From: Auanema rhodensis
Taxonomy: Eukaryota; Nematoda; Chromadorea; Rhabditida; Rhabditidae
Direction: 5' to 3'
NCBI GenBank assembly: GCA_964057225.1
Contig: OZ059896.1
Coordinates: 1,550,001 to 1,614,000 of the forward strand
Length of the DNA stretch: 64,000 bases
Made by a program: the position numbers and the translations under genes. The notes beneath the pieces are model-generated. The model was not told the origin of the DNA. It saw nothing but the letters and a program-made list of their open reading frames with translations, and did no database searches. Shown piece after piece: positions 55,339 through 64,000 of this stretch. Each line of letters opens with the position of its first letter. Position 1 is the stretch's first letter.

Positions 55339-58300
55339 TGTCAAAATGTTTTTGGAAGCAATTTTGAGTGTACATGGAAACTCAACATACACTAATGCAT
55401 CATTTTTCAAACGATCATAACTAATTTTTGTATTAAACGTTTCTCAATGTAGTAAAGTGCATTCGATGCGGAATTGTAAGCTGCGTCGATCTGTACTAAC
55501 AGATTTGCGCTAGCTTGAAAATGCACCGAGATATCAACTGATATAAGTTCACACCTATATCCTCGATTTTCACCCTGAAGAATTAATTTTTTCGTTGAAT
55601 AACATTGTCTATCGTTTTTGCCTCGTAAAAAGGAATCTAAAAACATCTACTTTTCGCTAAATTATTGTGAAATTTTTCGAAAAAATTTTTGTCAAAATGT
55701 TTTTGGAAGCAATTTTGAGTGTACATGGAAACTCAACATACACTAATGCATCATTTTTCAAACGATCATAACTAATTTTTGTATTTAGCTTTTCTCAATG
55801 TAGTATAGTGCATTCGATGCGGATTTTTAAGCTGCGTAGATCTGTGTTATCAGATTTGCGCTAGCTTAAAAATGCACCGAGATATCAACTGATATAAGTT
55901 CACTTTTATATCCTCGATTTTCACCCTGAGGAATTAATTTTTTCGTTGAATAACATTGTCCATCGTTTTTGCCTTGAAAAAAGGAATCTAAAAACATCTA
56001 CTTTTTGCTAAATTATTTTGAAATTTTTCGAAAAAATTTTTGTCAAAATGTTTTTGGAAGCAATGTTGAGTGTACATGGAAACTCAACATACACTAATGC
56101 ATCATTTTTCAAACGATCATAACTAATTTTTGTATTAAGCTTTTCTCAAAGTAGTTTAGTGCATTCGATGCGGATTTTTAAGCTGCGTCGATCTGTGTTA
56201 TCAGATTTGCGCTAGCTTAAAAATGCACCGAGATATCAACTGATATAAGTTCACACTTATATCCTCGATTTTCACCCTGAAGAATTAATTTTTTCGTTGA
56301 ATAACATTGTCCATCGTTTTTGCCTTGAAAAAAGGAATCTAAAAACATCTACTTTTCGCTAAATTATTTTGAAATTTTTGGAAAAAATTTTTGTCAAAAT
56401 ATTTTTGGAAGCAATTTTGAGTGTACATGGAAACTCAACATACACTAATGCATCATTTTTCAAACGATCATAACTAATTTATGTATTTAGCTTTTCTCAA
56501 TGTAGTATAGTGCATTCGATGCGGATTTTTAAGCTGCGTAGATCTGTGTTATCAGATTTGCGCTAGCTTAAAAATGCACCGAGATATCAACTGATATAAG
56601 TTCACATTTATATCCTCGATTTTCACCCTGAAGAATTATTTTTTTCGTTGAATAACATTGTCCATCGTTTTTGCCTTGAAAAAAGGAATCTAAAAACATC
56701 TACTTTTTGCTAAATTATTTTGAAATTTTTCGAAAAAATTTTTGTCAAAATGTTTTTGGAAGCAATTTTGAGTGTACATGGAAACTCAACATACACTAAT
56801 GCATCATTTTTCAAACGATCATAACTAATTTTTGTATTGAGCGTTTCTCAATGTAGTATAGTGCATTCGATGCGGATTTGTAAGCTGCTTCGATCTGTAC
56901 TAACAGATTTGCGCTAGCTTGAAAATGCACCGAGATATCAACTGATATAAGTTCACACCTATATCCTCGATTTTCACCCTGAAGAATTAATTTTTTCGTT
57001 GAATAACATTGTCTATCGTTTTTGCCTCGAAAAAAGGAATCTAAAAACATCTACTTTTCGCTAAATTATTTTGAAATTTTTCGAAAAAATTTTTGTCAAA
57101 ATGTTTTTGGAAGCAATTTTGAGTGTACATGGAAACTCAACATACACTAATGCATCATTTTTCAAACGATCATAACTAATTTTTGTATTTAGCTTTTCTC
57201 AATGTAGTATAGTGCATTCGATGCGGATTTTTAAGCTGCGTAGATCTGTGTTATCAGATTTGCGCTAGCTTAAAAATGCACCGAGATATCAACTGATATA
57301 AGTTCACACTTATATCCTCGATTTTCACCCTGAGGAATTAATTTTTTCGTTGAATAACATTGTCCATCGTTTTTGCCTTGAAAAAAGGAATCTAAAAACA
57401 TCTACTTTTTGCTAAATTATTTTGAAATTTTTCGAAAAAATTTTTGTCAAAATGTTTTTGGAAGCAATGTTGAGTGTACATGGAAACTCAACATACACTA
57501 ATGCATCATTTTTCAAACGATCATAACTAATTTATGTATTTAGCTTTTTTCAATGTAGTATAGTGCATTCGATGCGGATTTTTAAGCTGCGTAGATCTGT
57601 GTTATCAGATTTGCGCTAGCTTAAAAATGCACCGAGATATCAACTGATATAAGTTCACACCTATATCCTCGATTTTCACCCTGAAGAATTAATTTTTTCG
57701 TTGAATAACATTGTCTATCGTTTTTGCCTCGAAAAAAGGAATCTAAAAACATCTACTTTTCGCTAAATTATTTTGAAATTTTTCGAAAAAATTTTTGTCA
57801 AAATGTTTTTGGAAGCAATTTTGAGTGTACATGGAAACTCAACATACACTAATGCATCATTTTTCAAACGATCATAACTAATTTTTGTATTTAGCTTTTC
57901 GCAATGTAGTATAGTGCATTCGATGCGGTTTTTTAAGCTGCGTAGATCTGTGTTATCAGATTTGCGCTAGCTTAAAAATGCACCTAGATATCATCTGATA
58001 TAAGTTCACACTTATATCCTCGATTTTCACCCTGAGGAATTAATTTTTTCGTTGAATAACATTGTCCATCTTTTTTGCCTTGAAAAAAGGAATCTAAAAA
58101 CATCTACTTTTTGCTAAATTATTTTGAAATTTTTCGAAAAAATTTTTGTCAAAATGTTTTTGGAAGCAATGTTGAGTGTACATGGAAACTCAACATACAC
58201 TAATGCATCATTTTTCAAACGATCATAACTAATTTTTGTATTAAGCGTTTCTCAATGTAGTAAAGTGCATTCGATGCGGAATTGTAAGCTGCGTCGATCT

Positions 58301-59550
58301 GTACTAACAGATTTGCGCTAGCTTGAAAATGCACCGAGATATCAACTGATATAAGTTCACACCTATATCCTCGATTTTCACCCTGAAGAATTAATTTTTT
58401 CGTTGAATAACATTGTCTATCGTTTTTGCCTCAAAAAAAGGAATCTAAAAACATCTACTTTTCGCTAAATTATTTTGAAATTTTTCGAAAAAATTTTTGT
58501 CAAAATGTTTTTGGAAGCAATTTTGAGTGTACATGGAAACTCAACATACACTAATGCATCATTTTTCAAACGATCATAACTAATTTTTGTATTTAGCTTT
58601 TCTCAATGTAGTATAGTGCATTCGATGCGGATTTTTAAGCTGCGTAGATCTGTGTTATCAGATTTGCGCTAGCTTAAAAATGCACCGAGATATCAACTGA
58701 TATAAGTTCACACTTATATCCTCGATTTTCACCCTGAGGAATTAATTTTTTCGTTGAATAACATTGTCCATCGTTTTTGCCTTGAAAAAAGGAATCTAAA
58801 AACATCTACTTTTTGCTAAATTATTTTGAAATTTTTCGAAAAAATTTTTGTCAAAATGTTTTTGGCAGCAATGTTGAGTGTACATGGAAACTCAACATAC
58901 ACTAATGCATCATTTTTCGAACGATCATAACTAATTTTTGTATTAAGCGTTTCTCAATGTAGTAAAGTGCATTCGATGCGGAATTGTAAGCTGCGTCGAT
59001 CTGTACTAACAGATTTGCGCTAGCTTGAAAATGCACCGAGATATCAACTGATATAAGTTCACACCTATATCCTCGATTTTCACCCTGAAGAATTAATTTT
59101 TTCGTTGAATAACATTGTCTATCGTTTTTGCCTCGAAAAAAGGAATCTAAAAACATCTACTTTTCGCTAAATTATTGTGAAATTTTTCGAAAAAATTTTT
59201 GTCAAAATGTTTTTGGAAGCAATTTTGAGTGTACATGGAAACTCAACATACACTAATGCATCATTTTTCAAACGATCATAACTAATTTTTGTATTTAGCT
59301 TTTCTCAATGTAGTATAGTGCATTCGATGCGGATTTTTAAGCTGCGTAGATCTGTGTTATCAGATTTGCGCTAGCTTAAAAATGCACCGAGATATCAACT
59401 GATATAAGTTCACTTTTATATCCTCGATTTTCACCCTGAGGAATTAATTTTTTCGTTGAATAACATTGTCCATCGTTTTTGCCTTGAAAAAAGGAATCTA
59501 AAAACATCTACTTTTTGCTAAATTATTTTGAAATTTTTCGAAAAAATTTT
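55339..59550 (+). repeat. Mixed-class segment with partial dimer alternation
   Basis: From 55339 the classes run B, C, A, C, B, C, C, C, B, C, B, C by monomer. Class B and C copies therefore often alternate, which gives a loose 702-bp dimer. The B-C pair at 55339-56040 matches the pair at 58849-59550 at an offset of 3510 bp (10 x 351). Both pairs carry ATTATTGTGAAAT (about 55662/59172) in the B copy and CACTTTTATATC (about 55902/59412) in the C copy. The B copy before each pair (54988 and 58147) shares GCCTCAAAAAAAGG at an offset of 3159 bp (9 x 351), so one extra class C monomer (58498) was gained. Confidence 0.7.
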
Positions 59551-60603
59551 TGTCAAAATGTTTTTGGAAGCAATGTTGAGTGTACATGGAAACTCAACAT
59601 ACACTAATGCATCATTTTTCAAACGATCATAACTAATTTTTGTATTAAGCGTTTCTCAATGTAGTATAGTGCATTCGATGCGGATTTTTAAGCTGCGTCG
59701 ATCTGTACTATCAGATTTGCGCTAGCTTGAAAATGCACCGAGATATCAACTGATATAAGTTCACACCTATATCCTCGATTTTCACCCTGAAGAATTAATT
59801 TTTTCGTTGAATAACATTGTCCATCGTTTTTGCCTTGAAAAAAGGAATCTAAAAACATCTACGTTTTGCTAAATTATTTTGAAATTTTTCGAAAAAATTT
59901 TTGTCAAAATGTTTTTGGAAGCAATGTTGAGTGTACATGGAAACTCAACATACACTAATGCATCATTTTTCAAACGATCATAACTAATTTTTGTATTTAG
60001 CTTTTCTCAATGTAGTATAGTGCATTCGATGCGGATTTTTAAGCTGCGTAGATCTGTGTTATCAGATTTGCGCTAGCTTAAAAATGCACCGAGATATCAA
60101 CTGATATAAGTTCACTTTTATATCCTCGATTTTCACCCTGAGGAATTAATTTTTTCGTTGAATAACATTGTCCATCGTTTTTGCCTTGAAAAAAGGAATC
60201 TAAAAACATCTACTTTTTGCTAAATTATTTTGAAATTTTTCGAAAAAATTTTTGTCAAAATGTTTTTGGAAGCAATGTTGAGTGTACATGGAAACTCAAC
60301 ATACACTAATGCATCATTTTTCAAACGATCATAACTAATTTTTGTATTTAGCTTTTCTCAATGTAGTATAGTGCATTCGATGCGGATTTTTAAGCTGCGT
60401 AGATCTGTGTTATCAGATTTGCGCTAGCTTAAAAATGCACCGAGATATCAACTGATATAAGTTCACTTTTATATCCTCGATTTTCACCCTGAGGAATTAA
60501 TTTTTTCGTTGAATAACATTGTCCATCGTTTTTGCCTTGAAAAAAGGAATCTAAAAACATCTACTTTTTGCTAAATTATTTTGAAATTTTTCGAAAAAAT
60601 TTT

Positions 60604-63600
60604 TGTCAAAATGTTTTTGGAAGCAATGTTGAGTGTACATGGAAACTCAACATACACTAATGCATCATTTTTCAAACGATCATAACTAATTTTTGTATTA
60701 AGCGTTTCTCAATGTAGTATAGTGCATTCGATGCGGATTTTTAAGCTGCGTCGATCTGTACTATCAGATTTGCGCTAGCTTGAAAATGCACCGAGATATC
60801 TACTGATATAAGTTCACACCTATATCCTCGATTTTCACCCTGAAGAATCAATTTTTTCGTTGAATAACATTGTCCATCGTTTTTGCCTTGAAAAAAGGAA
60901 TCTAAAAACATCTACTTTTTGCTAAATCATTTTGAAATTTCTCGAAAAAATTTTTGTCAAAATGTTTTTGGAAGCAATTTTGAGTGTACATGGAAACTCA
61001 ACATACACCAATGCATCATTTTTCAAACGATCATAACTAATTTTTGTATTAAGCGTTTCTCAATGTGATATAGTGCATTCGATGCTGATTTTTAAGCTGC
61101 GTCGATCTGTGTTATCAGATTTGCGCTAGCTTAAAAATGCACCGAGATATCAACTGATATAAGTTCACACTTATATCCTCGATTTTTACCCTGAAGAATT
61201 AATTTTTTCGTTGAATAACATTGTCCATCGTTTTTGCCTTGAAAAAAGGAATCTAAAAACATCTACTTTTTGCTAAATTATTTTGAAATTTTTCGAAAAA
61301 ATTTTTGTCACAATGTTTTTGGAAGCAATGTTGAGTGTACATGGAAACTCAACATACACTAATGCATCATTTTTCAAACGATCATAACTAATTTTTGTAT
61401 TAAGCTTTTCTCAATGTAGTTTAGTGCATTCGATGCGGATTTTTAAGCTGCGTAGATCTGTGTTATCAGATTTGCGCTAGCTTAAAAATGCACCGAGATA
61501 TCTACTGATATAAGTTCACACCTATATCCTCGATTTTCACCCTGAAGAATCAATTTTTTCGTTGAATAACATTGTCTATCGTTTTTGCCTTGAAAAAAAG
61601 AATCTAAAAACATCTACTTTTTGCTAAATTATTTTGAAATTTTTCGAAAAAATTTTTGTCAAAATGTTTTTGGAACCAATTTTGAGTGTACATGGAAACT
61701 CAACATACACTAATGCATCATTTTTCAAACGATCATAACTAATTTTTGTATTGAGCGTTTCTCAATGTAGTATAGTGCATTCGATGCGGATTTGTAAGCT
61801 GCTTCGATCTGTACTAACAGATTTGCGCTAGCTTGAAAATGCACCGAGATATCAACTGATATAAGTTCACACCTATATCCTCGATTTTTACCCTGAAGAA
61901 TTAATTTTTTCGTTGAATAACATTGTCTATCGTTTTTGCCTCGAAAAAAGGAATCTAAAAACATCTACTTTTCGCTAAATTATTTTGAAATTTTTCGAAA
62001 AAATTTTTGTCAAAATGTTTTTGGAAGCAATTTTGAGTGTACAAGGAAACTCAACATACACTAATGCATCATTTTTCAAACGATCATAACTAATTTTCGT
62101 ATTTAGCTTTTCTCAATGTAGTATAGTGCATTCGATGCGAATTTTTAAGCTGCGTATATCTGTGTTATCAGATTTGCGCTAGCTTAAAAATGCACCGAGA
62201 TATCAACTGATATAAGTTCACACTTATATCCTCGATTTTCACCCTGAGGAATTAATTTTTTCGTTGAATAACATTGTCCATCGTTCTTGCCTTGAAAAAA
62301 GGAATCTAAAAACATCTACTTTTTGCTAAATTATTTTGAAATTTTTCGAAAAAATTTTTGTCAAAATGTTTTTGGAAGCAATTTTGAGTGTACATGGAAA
62401 CTCAACATACACCAATGCATCATTTTTCAAACGATCATAACTAATTTTTGTATTAAGCGTTTCTCAATGTGATATAGTGCATTCGATGCTGATTTTTAAG
62501 CTGCGTCGATCTGTGTTATCAGATTTGCGCTAGCTTAAAAATGCACCGAGATATCAACTGATATAAGTTCACACTTATATCCTCGATTTTCACCCTGAAG
62601 AATTAATTTTTTCGTTGAATAACATTGTCCATCGTTTTTGCCTTGAAAAAAGGAATCTAAAAATATCTACGTTTTGCTAAATTATTTTGAAATTTTTCGA
62701 AAAAATTTTTGTCAAAATGTTTTTGGAAGCAATTTTGAGTGTACATGGAAACTCAACATACACTAATGCATCATTTTTCAAACGATCATAACTAATTTTT
62801 GTATTTAGCTTTTCTCAATGTAGTATAGTGCATTCGATGCGGATTTTTAAGCTGCGTAGATCTGTGTTATCAGATTTGCGCTAGCTTAAAAATGCACCGA
62901 GATATCAACTGATATAAGTTCACACTTATATCCTCGATTTTCACCCTGAGGAATTAATTTTTTCGTTGAATAACATTGTCCATCGTTTTTGCCTTGAAAA
63001 AAGGAATCTAAAAACATCTACTTTTTGCTAAATTATTTTGAAATTTTTCGAAAAAATTTTTGTCAAAATGTTTTTGGAAGCAATGTTGAGTGTACATGGA
63101 AACTCAACATACACTAATGCATCATTTTTCAAACGATCATAACTAATTTTTGTATTAAGCTTTTCTCAATGTAGTTTAGTGCATTCGATGCGGATTTTTA
63201 AGCTGCGTAGATCTGTGTTATCAGATTTGCGCTAGCTTAAAAATGCACCGAGATATCTACTGATATAAGTTCACACCTATATCCTCGATTTTCACCCTGA
63301 AGAATCAGTTTTTTCGTTGAATAACATTGTCCATCGTTTTTGCCTTGAAAAAAGGAATCTAAAAACATCTACTTTTCGCTAAATCATTTTGAAATTTCTC
63401 GAAAAAATTTTTGTCAAAATGTTTTTGGAAGCAATTTTGAGTGTACATGGAAACTCAACATACACTAATGCATCATTTTTCAAACGATCATAACTAATTT
63501 TTGTATTAAGCGTTTCTCAATGTGATATAGTGCATTCGATGCTGATTTTTAAGCTGCGTCGATCTGTGTTATCAGATTTGCGCTAGCTTAAAAATGCACC

Positions 63601-63762
63601 GAGATATCAACTGATATAAGTTCACACTTATATCCTCGATTTTCACCCTGAAGAATTAATTTTTTCGTTGAATAACATTGTCCATCGTTTTTGCCTTGAA
63701 AAAAGGAATCTAAAAATATCTACTTTTTGCTAAATTATTTTGAAATTTTTCGAAAAAATTTT
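60604..63762 (+). repeat. 7-monomer (2457-bp) repeat with a chimeric monomer
   Basis: The distinctive end GAATCA...CTAAATCATTTTG...ATTTCTCG, followed by a class D monomer, occurs at 60844-60955 and again 2457 bp (7 x 351) later at 63301-63412. The front halves of the two carrying monomers differ: 60604 is class B (AAGCGTTTC, TACTATC) and 63061 is class A (AAGCTTTTC, GTTATC). Class D copies are at 60955, 62359 and 63412. The break in similarity inside a monomer points to an exchange or conversion event near the middle of the unit. Confidence 0.65.
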
Positions 63763-64000
63763 TGTCAAAATGTTTTTGGAAGCAATTTTGAGTGTACATG
63801 GAAACTCAACATACACTAATGCATCATTTTTCAAACGATCATAACTAATTTTTGTATTTAGCTTTTCTCAATGTAGTATAGTGCATTCGATGCGGATTTT
63901 TAACCTGCGTCGATCTGTGTTATCAGATTTGCGCTAGCTTGAAAATGCACCGAGATATCAACTGATATAAGTTCACACCTATATCCTCGATTTTCACCCT

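Larger units (their letters stand above)
53234..64000 (+). repeat. Satellite array 2: 351-bp monomer, about 30.7 copies
   Basis: Starting from TGTCAAAATG, copies begin at 53234, 53585, 53936, 54287, 54637, 54988 and so on every 351 bp to 63763. One copy (54287) is 350 bp through loss of a T near 54421. There are 30 complete copies and a 238-bp partial one at the window end. All face the same way. GC is about 32%. Variation is higher than in array 1 and sorts into classes: A (TTAAGCTTTTC, GTTATC), B (TTAAGCGTTTC, TACTATC or TACTAAC, CTTGAAAATGC), C (TTTAGCTTTTC, GTTATC) and D (AATGTGATATAG, GATGCTGATT). The array is noncoding. The array continues past the window. Confidence 0.98.

Noticed and set aside
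55407-61964. Four near-identical minus-strand frames as a gene family
   Set aside because: They are the same part of 351-bp satellite copies, spaced by multiples of 351 bp, and are closed in most other copies. No start context, domain or codon bias supports coding.

Overview
The window is entirely tandem satellite DNA. I see no protein-coding gene, tRNA, rRNA, transposon, CRISPR array or unique-sequence spacer. It holds two head-to-tail arrays joined at about position 53234, and both run off the window ends. Both are about 32% GC (counted on one monomer of each). This is eukaryotic heterochromatin, probably centromeric or pericentromeric and probably from a long-read assembly. The style (AT-rich 176-bp and 351-bp monomers, with A/T runs around TTCGAA) resembles invertebrate and especially insect satellites, but no species can be named from the sequence alone.

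Array 1 (1-53233) is a 176-bp satellite: 302 complete monomers plus an 81-bp partial copy. All copies face the same way and are very similar; the first two differ at 7 of 176 positions. Diagnostic variants recur at fixed multiples of 176 bp, which shows nested higher-order repeats (HORs). Their unit size changes along the array: 7 monomers near the left end, 29 (with a nested 15) at 5.7-17 kb, 24 or 23 at 20.5-28.5 kb, 13 at 27.4-32 kb, 14 at 31-36.6 kb, 9 at 40.8-43.8 kb and 5 at 50.3-52.1 kb. This is the record expected from repeated unequal exchange or local amplification. Each monomer carries three ACGTGA motifs 33 and 32 bp apart, two of them inside CACGTG, plus several short dyads.

Array 2 (53234-64000) is an unrelated-looking 351-bp satellite: 30 complete monomers plus 238 bp. 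It is more diverse than array 1, with at least four sequence classes that partly alternate. The monomer is rich in inverted repeats, including an 11-bp stem enclosing a 5-bp stem, a 9-bp hairpin, and an AT palindrome next to the point where the array meets array 1.

The junction is abrupt, with only 1-3 bp of possible microhomology, no spacer and no target-site duplication. The 351-bp unit is almost exactly twice the 176-bp unit, which would let both arrays share one nucleosome spacing. The points most worth checking are the HOR history, the regularly spaced ACGTGA sites, the conserved hairpins of array 2 and the junction.
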